Source: Ilex aquifolium
Taxonomy: Eukaryota > Streptophyta > Magnoliopsida > Aquifoliales > Aquifoliaceae
Assembly: GCA_951799425.1 (NCBI GenBank)
Contig: OX637394.1
Span: 37,298,001 to 37,362,000, forward strand
Direction: 5' to 3'
DNA: 64,000 nt
Positions within the stretch are counted from its first letter, which is position 1, and each line of letters begins with the position of its first letter. Shown in pieces: positions 11,165-21,377 of this stretch. The notes beneath the pieces are model-generated. The model was not told the origin of the DNA and did not search any database. It saw only the letters and a program-made list of their open reading frames with translations. A program made the position numbers and the translations under genes.

Positions 11165-12116
11165 AAGACCACCTATACTTTCGATAGGTATGCCAAATTA
11201 TATGTGGATGAAATTGTGAGATTACATAGGTCTCCAGTATCCATTGTGGCAGACAGAGATCCCAAGTTTACTTCTAGTTTTTGGAAAAGTTTATAGAAAA
11301 CAATGGGAACTACTCTAAAGTTTAGCACAACCTTCCACCCTTAGACCGATGGCCAATCAGAATGGACGATACAAATTTTGGAAGATATGTTGATAGCTTG
11401 TGTTTTGGATTTCAAAGGTGTTTGGGATACTAATTTACCTCTCATTGAATTTGTTTATAATAATAGTTTCCAAACAAGTATTAGGATGGCTCTATTTGAA
11501 GCATTGTATGGTAAAACATGTCGAACATCGATATGTTGGGGGTGAGGTGGGAGAGAAGAAGCTATTGGGACCAGAAATAGTGGAACTAACTATGGAGAAA
11601 GTAAAGCTGATTCAAGAAAGATTAAGAATTGCCCAAAGTAGACAAAAGAATTATGCAAACAGTCGAAGGAAGGATTTGGAACTTTTGGTGGGTGAGCAGG
11701 TGTTTCTTAGGGTTTCACCATGGAAAGGGGTATTAAGGTTTGGGAAGAAGGGGAAGTTGAGTCCTTAATATATTAGGCCTTATGAGATTATCGAAAGGAT
11801 AGCACGACGGTTTACAGGTTAGCGCAACCTATGGAGTTATCTCAACTACATAATGTATTCCACGTGTCCATGCTCAAGAAATATCTGCTAGATCCATCAC
11901 ATGTGCTAGCTGATCAACCGATAGAACTAAAAGAGGATTTGAATTACGTAGAAGAGCTAGTACAGATTTTTTGATCGCAGACATCGAGTATTACGTAATA
12001 AGACCGTCTCATTAGTGAAAGTCTTGTGGGGAGATCACTCTATTGAAAAAGAAACCTGGGAAAGCGAGGAGAAGATGAGAGTTCAATATCCTCACTTATT
12101 TAAGGAAGGTAAGTAA
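11165..12116 (+). pseudogene. Second integrase core plus chromodomain
   Basis: Starts inside the integrase core (FDRYAKLYVDEIVRLH, VADRDPKFTSSFW), repeats the segment TDGQSEWTIQILEDML and EFVYNNSFQTSI already seen upstream, then has the C-terminal GPY-type region (VFLRVSPWKGVLRFGKKGK) and at about 11966-12116 a chromodomain (VLWGDHSIEKETWESEEKM, PHLFKEGK) ending in TAA. A chromodomain at the integrase end steers chromoviruses to particular chromatin; that role is family knowledge. Stops occur at about 11296, 11345 and 11767. Divergence from the first copy suggests a different Tekay relative. Confidence 0.82.
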
Positions 12117-12566
12117 ATTTCGGGGAAATTTTTTCTAAGGTGGGTAGATTTCTGAAACCCAAAGCATGTAAGGTAGATGAATTTAAATTTTATAGGGTTT
12201 GTATGCAATTTTATAGGGTTTGTATGCAATTTTTTATTTAAAGTTTTGGAGGTGGGAATTAATTTAGGTGTTATCGGAGGGAGGAATAGGTAAAGAGTTA
12301 AATTTACTTGTCAAACCTCCTACTTGTTACAGTTGGAAGCCACTCCACCACCAAAAAAAAATTCCTATATTATAATAATCTAGTTATACAATATATTTAA
12401 AAGTCCTTGTCGTAGTTAGATGTCAATATGAGAAGTATGCTAGGTATCCTAAAATGATGAATCCTTGTCGTAGTTAAGTGTCGACAGGGGGGGGAAGGGT
12501 GCTTGGTATCCGATTAGGTGTCAAGCATACAAGGGTGATTGGAGTCTCACTAGGTGTCAAGCGTGC

Positions 12567-13461
12567 TGATGAGAGCAAAATATTGCATATTATATGCCTC
12601 ATAATCATTCAATTCAATTCACCATTTTTTTTCTTTTCTCTTTCCTAGGGTTTTATATTTTCTTCTTCTTTTTTCAAGCTTCCTCCATTATTTTACTTTA
12701 CATAAGTTTTTTCAATTCAAGTATTAAATTCTTGCAAGACAATTACTTTTGGTTCCTTTCTGCAAACAATTTACATTCATTGTCATTTCAATTCAAGGTA
12801 TTTACATTTATTGCCATTTCAATACAATGATGCTTTCTTTAATTGCTTTCAATTCCAATTCAGTCATGAGTGAGTAGTCATTCACCGGTTTGATCGAATG
12901 AAGTAGTCTCATCCGTGATTGGGGGTTTTGACTCAAAACTAGGCCTTATCTATTGTCGAGTTATCTAAGTTAATTGAACGGTTTAAATTGAAGATGCTAT
13001 CGAATTGTATATCTTCTTACTTACCCGTCGACAACTAAGACTTGGCACGAGTAATTCTTGTAATCAATACAATCAAAGTGAATCCCTTTTAATCAATTTA
13101 ATTGTCTTGAATACACATTTGTTATTTATGAATTGAGTGTTACACAAATATCTACCACTTGAGTGTGTTTGACCACAATCTCGAGTGAGTTATAGAGTTT
13201 GAGTCAAAATGCGTATTCATGGTGAGGTGATCTCTACCAATCAACTGATTGTTTTTGTTAATTGTTAGTTTTTTTTAAGTGATCAATTTCTTCCGACAAA
13301 CTCTCAAAATTCAAGGTTTTTATTTCCTTTGACCATCACCTCTTGAACCATTCATTTTCCTTGAGGAGACGACCTCAGTGATTGATCTAATTATAAAAAA
13401 TGATACCCCTTCCAACACTTGGGAATTCCTCGACAATTTAATCAACTCTAAGGAGCAAGCA
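12567..13461 (+). mobile_element. Solo LTR inside D's LTR
   Basis: 895 bp starting TGATGAGAGC and ending CAAGCA, flanked by CGTGC (12562-12566) and CATGC (13462-13466), a target duplication with one CpG-to-CpA change. Removing it joins two units of D's GGTGTCAAGCATGC repeat. The start (TGATGAGAGCAAAATATTGC) and the interior (CTTGAGGAGACGACCTCAG; a segment like B's TTTGACCGGATTGAAGG) resemble Athila-type LTRs. No internal domain or partner LTR is present, so it is the product of LTR-LTR recombination. Confidence 0.8.
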
Positions 13462-13630
13462 CATGCAAGGTTGCTTGGTGTCTCATTAGGTGTCAAGCAT
13501 GCAAGGTTGCTTGCTGTCTCATTAGGTGTCAAGCATGCAAAGGTGCTTGGTGTCCAACTAGCTAGGTGTCAAGTGTGCAAGAGTTTTTGGTGTCCTAGGA
13601 GACCGCTAGGTGGCAAGTGTGGGAATTGTC

Positions 13631-13638
13631 TATAAATA
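13631..13638 (+). promoter_or_regulatory. Candidate TATA box in D LTR
   Basis: TATAAATA within GTCTATAAATAGTTC, placed after the repeat-rich U3-like part of the putative LTR, where the element promoter is expected. No transcription evidence. Confidence 0.45.
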
Positions 13639-14559
13639 GTTCATTTGCATGATGAAGGACTAACTAATGGAGGGAAATATTTACAGCTAGGGTGAGGGAA
13701 TTAATTAAAAAAAAACAAGCAAGAAGAAGGCAAGAAAGGAGGGAGGTGGGTTCACGATGAACAGCTAGTAGGTATGGGTTTCTTGTTAGTTTTGGTAGTG
13801 AAGTGTTATAGCTATTCATATTAGTTAAACATTTTTTATTGACTTAATCTAGTACTAGTTTGTTTGGTTAGGGTGTAGAGGCATAGCTACTCATTAATGT
13901 TTCTTTTAATTAGATTGAAGCTCTAGGTAGTGGAATTAATTGACTAAATGTTTAAAAGATTAAATATAAGGATTAAAACATGCATACATGCATCTAACTC
14001 ACTATGTTTGAAGGGGATATTTACTAGCGTCATGGGATATGTTATCTTAGGTGCAAAGAGGACCACATCAACTTGCGTCACTAGTAGTAAACTTGGTGCA
14101 GCGAAGTGAGTTGGCATGGGGTGTTGAAGGTGGGTATACTATGTTATATAGTTTGGAAACTAAATTACTATTATATATATGAGTATATTTGTTGCTAGTT
14201 GGTGGATTTCCTTAAATGGTGTTTGAAAAATGGTGAATTATGGTATGGATCATAATTATTTTCAAAAAGGGGTTGCTTAAAATGGTGAGGTCTTACCATT
14301 CACATCAGCCTTGTTATACAGGTGAATTGGTGACGTGAATAAAGTTGTCTTTCTGAGTAAAATTGGGAGGTAGTTTGGTGTACCCCTACCATTGGGAATA
14401 ATGAATGGCCCTCCACTCATTCGATATCAATGGATTGAATTGAGATGTGAGGTTACAATACCATCTAAACCTGGTCATGGGGAAAACGACCCTTAATATA
14501 GGTGGTAGTTTAGACGTACTAGTCTCAAGATGAACTGGTGGATCTCCTACATCTTCTTC

Positions 14560-15290
14560 TCTCTCCTTAACTACTGCAACAAAGTCAGCCTGGGCCTTAC
14601 TCTACTTCATGGAACTTTTGTTCAAAGCCATCATGGGGTTCTATAACTGATCACTACGCAAAACTACAACACCCTTCCCTTGGCAAATATGAGTGATCAG
14701 TGATCCAAAAGACAGATTATCTGATACTTTCCCCTCTAAAAAGGCCCGCCGAATAAATCCAAATATCAGTAATGGAAAATCAAGATCAAACCGTTTTCCT
14801 ATGACAGTAGGGTTTATGAACAGTGAAATCTAAGACATGGATATTCGGTTCTATGTTGTAGTTGGCTACGAGATTTAGCATCCTATACTCTGGGGTTAAA
14901 ATCTTTTACAAGAAATTTAGTGTGACCCAGTATTCAGGATGGTCTAAACTGTGCAGTTTAGTAGCCAATACATTGAGACGAGGCAGTAGATCTATTGATC
15001 TCGCACTAAGGTAATCATCCTCTACCCTAGGTAAGCCAAGTGTGGTAGTAATGAGATCTGCAAAAAAATGTGAACTCAATACCTTTAATATAGGTGACAA
15101 AGTGGTCAGCTCAAGGATTGAGATCACAAATATGGCCATATAATTCTATCACAATGCTATCATTCGATGTCATGAGCTCTTTAAACATCCAAGTCCACCC
15201 TCGATTTGTGAGATTTGTAATAATAGAATGATTTACCTCAGCAGTGTTTATCCCTCGTTCAATCAACAGTAGCCTGAGAGACAACTCCAA
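14560..15290 (-). pseudogene. Decayed ORF3-like protein of element E
   Basis: Minus-strand translation gives discontinuous similarity to the third ORF of Athila-like elements (putative plant transposon protein family): ADLITTTLGLPRVEDDYL, LHSLDHPEYWVTLNFL, LTPEYRMLNLVANYNIEP. The longest open piece is 14906-15139 (77 residues). The downstream part to 14560 has many stops. It lies just outside C's 3' LTR, so C probably inserted into this older copy. Function unknown. Confidence 0.5.
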
Positions 15291-15302
15291 TATGTATCTG
15301 CT

Positions 15303-17020
15303 TGTTTGGGTTCACCCTAATCTCCAAACACGAACCCTCGAATGTGTATATGACTTTTGTGTGTAGGTGAGTGTCACTCTCCCTCAGGTTCGATGCAAGA
15401 AATGGGAAAAACATATGTGTGAATGAAAATGTGTGTGTGTGTGTGCAAAAGTGCTCCCCAAGCGAAGAGAGACTTGCAAGTGTCGTGTTTTACTTGGAAT
15501 GGGTATTCCAATGTCGTCTCCTCAAGGAAGGAAGGTTGAATTGTGGTGAAGGCGATTTTGTATAGAAATGAAAAAGTGTAAAATCTTGTCGTTGTGTGTT
15601 TTGGTGAGTGGAGTTTTTGCTAAAAATGTAATGAAAACAAGATTGGCTAATTCGAAAGGTTCATTCCAATGGGAATGTCAAATCAACTCAAAACATTCTT
15701 CCAATGGTGTCTCGGCGCTTGATTGATTCGTAGGAAGTGAGAGACTAATGTGGAGGTGTAGGCTCAAGCATACCCCGTGACAAGTCTACGGTGTATCAAG
15801 AGCTCACAACCACGTCAGCACTCAACCTAGTCAAACCAAATCCTTACACTACGAGGAGGAATGAAGGAGAGTTGATTTAGCATACTAAAGAGGAAATCTC
15901 TCTTGGATTAGCCAACTAAAAACTTAGCTACTCATAATGGATGCAAAGACATACACAATGTAAAGAGATGTGGTAAATAAATGAAGATTAAAACTTATAT
16001 TAATGCAAAGAAAAGTTAAACTACAAAGATAAGTTCATTTCATACCCAAATGTAATGCTTTGAAGAAGAAACCCAAATGTAAACATGGTAGATACAAGAA
16101 TATGTAACTAAACTTGAAATACACTTGAAATAAATGAGATTAAAGTGCAAGAAATAAAGATTACAAGTGAAATACAACTTACTACAAGTGAAATAGGTGA
16201 GAAAATGCAAAAATCTAACTTTCTCTCTCTAGAACTTCATTTTTTTTCCTTGGGACCTTCTCTCTCTAAAAGCTTCTCTAGCTGAATAATAATGTAAGGA
16301 TCCCCAATTTTCGTCCATCATCCCCCCTATGGTCTGTGAGAGCAGAATTCCCATCAATGGGAAGTGATTTGACACTTGCACAAGCATGGACAAGCCATGC
16401 CTACAACCCACCATGCCTCCCTCTTTCTCTCTCTTCCTCTTCCATGCTCTTTCTTCCAAAGTCAGAGTCTAGGTGTAGGGAGGCATGCTTGTATGTAGAA
16501 TATGTCAGGGCATGTGTAGAAGAAGCGGAGGTGGGCCCCCCAAGTAGGTAGAGTCTGAATTGCAGGCTTCTGGCGTTTCTGGGCAAAATCTACCGGTAGG
16601 TCGATGACAAAACTTACCGGTAGGCTTTATCAGGACAACAGCAGAACAATTCCAGTGTGCAACACCTTCTAGTAGATTTTGGCAAAACCTACCGGTAGGT
16701 TTTGGCATGGGTAGCAGTAGAAGGTTTCTAGTGTGCAAAACCTTTCGGTAGGTTTATGACCAAACCTACTGGTAGGTTTTCACTTGATTTGTCATTTTCT
16801 TGGTTTCTTGACCTTCTGAGCCGCCCGTTAAGCCTCCCCTTCTTCTCCATTGTCTTTAAGCACTATGATGGAAGCTTAACACACGTCATTACCCACTCAT
16901 TACCTACAATCACACAAAACTCCATTAATTGTTAGATTAAATGCATTTTCTTCCATTTTCACCAAAAAAACACGTATAAAAAAGCACAAAAGCATGATAT
17001 GTAATATTTTGTGCTAATTA
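15303..17020 (-). repeat. 3' LTR of element C
   Basis: About 1.72 kb. The low end TGTTTGGG reads ...CCCAAACA on the element strand. The high end GTGCTAATTA adjoins the polypurine tract, so the LTR starts TAATTAGCAC, matching B's TGATTAGCAC with one G-to-A change. Contents parallel A's LTR: TTCACCCTAATCTCCAAA, (GT)n, GCTCCCCAAG, and the CCGGT palindromes. No target duplication can be checked because the 5' LTR is gone. Confidence 0.85.
16588..16795. repeat. CCGGT palindrome array in LTR of C
   Basis: Six or so copies at varying preservation: core CTACCGGTAG at 16590, CTTACCGGTAGG at 16612, a perfect AAAACCTACCGGTAGGTTTT at about 16684-16703, then CTTTCGGTAGG and CTACTGGTAGG with single changes. 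Same repeat as in A's LTR. Confidence 0.88.
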
Positions 17021-17033
17021 CACCCTCCAACTT
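17021..17033 (-). other. 3' polypurine tract of element C
   Basis: On the element strand AAGTTGGAGGGTG, directly touching the LTR at 17020. It matches B's AGTTGGGGGGTG before its 3' LTR, where plus-strand DNA synthesis would start. 17034-17328 is 3' untranslated sequence with no gene. Confidence 0.82.
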
Positions 17034-17328
17034 GAGTTTTGCTAGTCCCTAGCAAACTTTATTTTTAAACCACAAAGCATAAAACTAAACAATTAATTTA
17101 CCAAAAAATTAAAATGCGAAAATCACAATGCAATTAAATTAATGACTTTGGATAAGATGGAACAAAACAAATGTGGTTCTTTTCATTCATTACTTCCAAA
17201 AGTTCAGTACAAGGATTTAGAATTCAAAACAAAACGGCCCAAAAATTCTAGAGACTCTTCTACTAGACCGAGAATTCTAATCCTATCTGTGCAAGAACTA
17301 AAACCACAAAAAACAAAGACAAAACATC

Positions 17329-18413
17329 CTACTCATCGTCCTCAACTCCAGCCTCATCCTTGTCATTCTCTTTCTCACTCTCATCCTCGTCACTGGATTC
17401 ATCATCGTCGGAACCCTCCACCTCAACAACAGTGGAAGCCATGAGGGCGGAGGTAGAGGGTCCAACACAAGGAGGTGGAGGTCCACCGAGGATCGGCTCT
17501 CCCGGGAAGGTGTGCTCAAAAATCCTATTCATCATCAAGGTAAGCCCATGCATCGTCCCCTCCAAAGCATCTAAGTGTTGTGCAACTGTGCGGGGCAGAG
17601 CAGTGGAGGAAGGCTCAGCAGTAGACAGAACGACAGTAGATGACTCAGGTCTAGGGGCTCTAGTTCTCTCACCCCTACTCATTGCTGTCCTCTTACTGCT
17701 ACTGGATTTTTCGATAGCCCCAAATTCAGGAGATAATAACACATCAGAGATATAGGCCTTGACCTTACTGTGAGAGCACATCCTCGTGACTAGATTGGCG
17801 AATGGGAGATTCGCCTTCGACTTTCTAGCCTGAGCGAACTCCTTCATGAACTCCCAGATCAATAAAGCCACATCCATTCTCTTCCCAATCATAAATGCAT
17901 GGAGGAGGGTGAGCTTCTCCACATTCGGGTTCTTCTCCGCACCCTGGGGGATCAAATTGTAGTGCAAAATCTTGTTCATGACCTCATTTGAGTGCTTGAG
18001 GCCCCTAACTTGAATTGTCCCTTTGAATTGGGTCGGGTCCTCATATGTCAGCTGCACATACTCAGGGAGTGATTTTCTCCCTTGAACATTGTGTGGAATC
18101 GTCAACCACAGTCAATCTCTTATAAAACTCCCTACACATTGCCAGGTTATACCCACTAACTGGCTCAAACCAAAGCCGAATACCATGCCCCTCAATCACC
18201 TTCACCACCTCGTCATTCTGGCCGAGGGTGGGCATGTCCATGTGACGCTCACAAGTGACATTTTTTCTCATCGATGCTCTTGTTGCGAGCATCGTTTTTT
18301 TGCTTCTTTCTTCTCTCCCCACTCTCTCCACTGGGGCCCTCCTATATCCTCTTACAGGAAATCGTGCCCGCGGGTTGTGGGGAACCCGGCCCTGTTCGTT
18401 TCGTATAGGCCAT
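17329..18413 (-). pseudogene. Element C ORF3 (plant transposon protein family), broken
   Basis: Begins at the minus-strand ATG at 18413. An early stop and frameshift follow, then 18331-18062 (GHGIRLWFEPVSGYNLAMC, REFYKRL) and an overlapping frame 18105-17329 (LTYEDPTQFKGTIQVRGL, LHYNLIPQGAEKNPNVEKL, LVTRMCSHSKVKAYISD, QHLDALEGTMHGL). Compared with B's ORF3 about 40 residues are missing at the frame switch. The C-terminus is a long Asp/Glu-rich tail, as in B. No transmembrane segment or signal peptide is visible, so an envelope role is not supported. Function unknown. Confidence 0.78.
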
Positions 18414-19516
18414 GAGAATCAACAGTGCCCCAAATGCCACGAAGGCCAAAAACCACATCAAAAGTTGCTCCATGGGGTCAAAATAGACAAGATATAGCTT
18501 AACTATGTGGGCCATTGCAAAGGATTCAAGGGTTTTAAAGAAAACCTAAGTGAAATAGATTTGGGGGGAAAACTAGGGTTTTGTGACAAATCCAAAATTT
18601 CAGTAAAATCCAAATAGAATCGACTTTTAGGGATGAAATTGTTGGAGAATGGGTGGATGAGTGAGAGATATTTGAAGTTTGGAGGAGATTAGAGGGACAT
18701 GAGAGAGCTTGAGCGATCAAGAGTTGAGGGAAAAGTGAAAGGTTCCCGAAAAATCAGACTTAAAAACCTCATTTTTTTGCTTTCTAGGCAAAACCAACCG
18801 GTAGAATGTTCAAAACCTACCGGTAGGTTTTGTGAACTGGAAAATTGGTTTTGACAGAAACCTACCGGTAGGTTTTAACTAGATTCCAAAAATTCTCTGT
18901 GTTCCCATTTTCATTTCCAGTCCAATTTATTTCAACCTCTACACATTCTAACAACCTATTTATGACCTCTACTCTACCAAAAACCTAAATAATGATTGCG
19001 AACCACAATTGAGTGATCATGCCCAAAGTCATTTACGAAATTGCAATGCGATTTGAAATTTTGATGCTTTCAACACACAAGACATGGATCTCTAAATCTA
19101 ACTACCAAAATGAATACCCAACTTGTAAAGCACATATTCAAATAGTAAAGGCATTCCTAATTCCTCCCAAATATCAAAAGTTTGAGCAATATTTCCCCAT
19201 ATCTCGCAACCATAGGGCTAATGACAACACTGTTCAAATACCCGAACAAAGTACACATAAACATCACCATGGCTTTAAATGCTATTTTAGAGTATGTACC
19301 TACACATTCATTTTCAAACTCGTGTGTGTGTGTGAAGTAAACATGTAATTTAAGCATTTACCCAACGGAATTCACATTCACCTGACTATCCAAATTTAGC
19401 TTCGATGCAAAACTCACCAAGGGTTTCTCTCAACAATGAGTCACACTATGATTATCCTAACCTGCTCTCCATGTGTATATGTGAGATGGAATCTTATGCA
19501 CAAACCGAAGTATGCA
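18414..19516 (-). other. Internal spacer of element C with CCGGT array
   Basis: Non-coding part between B's insertion point and ORF3. At 18787-18876 it holds three palindromes: a decayed AACCAACCGGTAG, a perfect 20-bp AAAACCTACCGGTAGGTTTT, and a third near 18859. The flank TTTCTAGGCAAAACC parallels the LTR copy TTTCTGGGCAAAA, so array and flank were duplicated between LTR and spacer. The rest is AT-rich and I see nothing else in it. A block near 19297-19341 (ATGTACC to CACACAC) matches B's spacer around 28690-28740 inverted. Confidence 0.75.
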
Positions 19517-19521
19517 CACAC

Positions 19522-21165
19522 TGATTAGAACAAAACTTTGTATATTTTAAGGTGCTAATCAGCTCAGTTCACTTGTTTTTGAAGATTAAATGATATGAGT
19601 TATGATGATTGAAGTCTTAACGTCAATATTTTGTGTTTGCAGTCGAAAGGAGCTAAATATGGTTTGTTAAGGCCTGCCCATACCACTTGGGATGAAAGAA
19701 GATGAAAAGATAACTTGGGGACAGCTCAGGAGCAAAGAAATCAGAAGATTCAGACAAGGATGCAGAACAGTACCGGTACTCAGTACCGGTACACCAAACC
19801 TACTGAAGTACTCAGTACCGGTACTCAGTACCGTTACGATTTGCCTGACAAGCCCAGATTCTGCAGATCTGCTCTGCTACCTCGAGGGTCCCACCATAAA
19901 TGCTCCCACATTCCTCTGACACGCCCACAACACTGTTCATCAGGCCCACACCTTCCTCTAAACTCTAGAGCTAAAGCTTTAAATGAAGAGAGAGAGGAGA
20001 GGAGGAGCTGGGTGTGCAGACAAACTCTGCACACCCCTGTCCAGGTCATCCAGGCTGCACCCTACTGATGGGGGTCACTTCAGGGAGCTACAGGACCACA
20101 CCAGGCACGGTTTTTTTGGGAGGAAAAGCTCTCCAATGATCAGCATTCGGGGATAGCATTGAAGGATATATAGAGAGAGAAGCTCTAGGCGTAGAAGATG
20201 ATGAATAGTAGTTTTAGAGAGAGAAAGTTGTGATTTTTGCATTTCTTCTACTGCATTGTCTTGTAATCAATGGTATGAACCTTTAGATCTTCATTGAATG
20301 TCATTAATGTCATTTTCCCTTATGTTCATTGCTAGTTTAATGCTCTCATTTAAGTTCTACCATTAATGCTTCCAAGTTGTTCATGTTCATAGATATAAAA
20401 TGGAATTTCATTTCGTTCACTTCTAGTCTATGATTTCTTGCACTAAGTTACTTCAAAACTTCATATCTTTACAATGCATTATCTTTCCATTGTCATTTTC
20501 ATTTCAAGTATGAGTAGTTAAATCCTTTTGTTGGCAAGACCAAGGGGAATCCCCCTTTTTGGGTATACCATTTCAACTCTTTCTACTCCCTCCCTTTAGA
20601 GTCCAATGGTTCGGTTTGACCGGATTGAAGGTGGATGATTTGGTGAGTCTTTGATAAACCGTAGGCCTAGTCACGGTTTATGCTTAGATACTCACCGACA
20701 TCATCCTCGGTCTTCCGTGAATCAACCGTTCATTCATGCTCAATCGGAGGAGTGATTTGAGTTGAGATAGTATACCCATTGGAGGGACCTCTTGGGATTG
20801 CCAACATTTGCTTCTTCATTTCATTTTCACCAAAATACATTTTACCAAACAACTTTCCACCACAAGAATTGCTACACTTTCTTTTCCCAAAACCACTTTC
20901 AAATTGGTTTACTTCCTTCCCCGTGGAAACGACCTTGGAATACCACCAAGTAAAAGACGACCCACGAAAGTCTCCTTGCGATTGGGGAGCATTTTTGTGC
21001 ATTCACATATCACATTCCCACTAACCTATTTCCTTTCCTATTGCCCTTTCTTTTCACACTATCCCAAGGGAGCGTGACCTCCCTTCCCGTTTGAATATAC
21101 ATCACACATACACTTCGGGGGATAGTATTTAAAGGGTTAGGAATAGGACTGCTTTTGCTCAATCA
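19522..21165 (+). repeat. 5' LTR of element B
   Basis: 1644 bp, TGATTAGAAC to GCTCAATCA. Contains the CCGGT array at 19769-19838. The short palindrome AGTACCGGTACT occurs with its spacing unit duplicated compared with the 3' LTR (45 extra bases, about 19790-19835). Open frames within it (for example at 20730-21077) recur identically in the 3' LTR and are not genes. Confidence 0.95.
19769..19838. repeat. CCGGT palindrome array in 5' LTR of B
   Basis: AGTACCGGTACT (19769-19780) then further CAGTACCGGTAC copies to a final CAGTACCGTTAC with one base changed. It is followed by GATTTGCCTGAC, a flank also found after the spacer array at 29250 and the 3' LTR array at 31246. Confidence 0.9.
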
Positions 21166-21168
21166 TTT

Positions 21169-21186
21169 TGGCACCATTGCCGGGGA
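21169..21186 (+). other. Primer binding site of element B (tRNA-Asp type)
   Basis: TGGCACCATTGCCGGGGA, three bases after the LTR end. Two mismatches from the tRNA-Asp complement, both G-to-A at former CpG positions, consistent with methylation decay. 21187-21377 is leader with no gene. Confidence 0.9.
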
Positions 21187-21377
21187 AGGCAAGTGTCAAA
21201 CCAAGGAGGTGATTTCCGAACAACGGAGGTAAGTCCCGTGATCTTCATCACGGGCTGAGGTATGTTGTCTCGTGTACATATTCTTGTTTGTGTATAATTT
21301 CATTTGTATATATATCTTGTTGCATGTGAGGAAGGGACGACTATCACCGATTAGTTAGACAACCCTTAGGCCCCAAC

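Larger units (their letters stand above)
5345..14200 (+). mobile_element. Tekay/Del-like chromovirus D (Ty3/gypsy), interrupted and chimeric
   Basis: Order on plus: primer site (5345), gag (5694-7941, split by a solo LTR), protease (about 8205-8550), RT and RNase H (8552-10073), integrase (about 10086-11160), a second integrase segment with chromodomain (11165-12116), then a putative 3' LTR. The initiator-Met primer site, gag/RT motifs and C-terminal chromodomain fit the Tekay/Del chromovirus lineage. The 5' LTR is not in view because element A lies at that junction. Stops, frameshifts and a mutated protease catalytic Asp show it is dead. The 3' limit is uncertain (between about 13700 and 14550). 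Confidence 0.85.
12117..14200 (+). repeat. Probable 3' LTR region of D
   Basis: Begins shortly after the chromodomain stop. The G/A-rich stretch AATTTCGGGG then TAAGGTGGGTAGA (about 12119-12151) is the expected polypurine tract zone. A TATA box lies at 13631. The interior has degenerate direct repeats of the type TTAGGTGTCAAGCATGC (about 12400-12566 and 13462-13617). It is split by the solo LTR at 12567-13461. I cannot fix either terminus. 13700-14560 contains AT-rich LTR-like sequence with no ORF. Confidence 0.55.

Noticed and set aside
16588-16795. Palindrome arrays as a CRISPR array
   Set aside because: Dyads are short, irregularly spaced, without unique spacers, and lie in plant LTRs.
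20730-21077. Overlapping ORFs in the LTR of B, repeated at 32138-32485
   Set aside because: They recur because the LTR is duplicated; no domain and they overlap in several frames.
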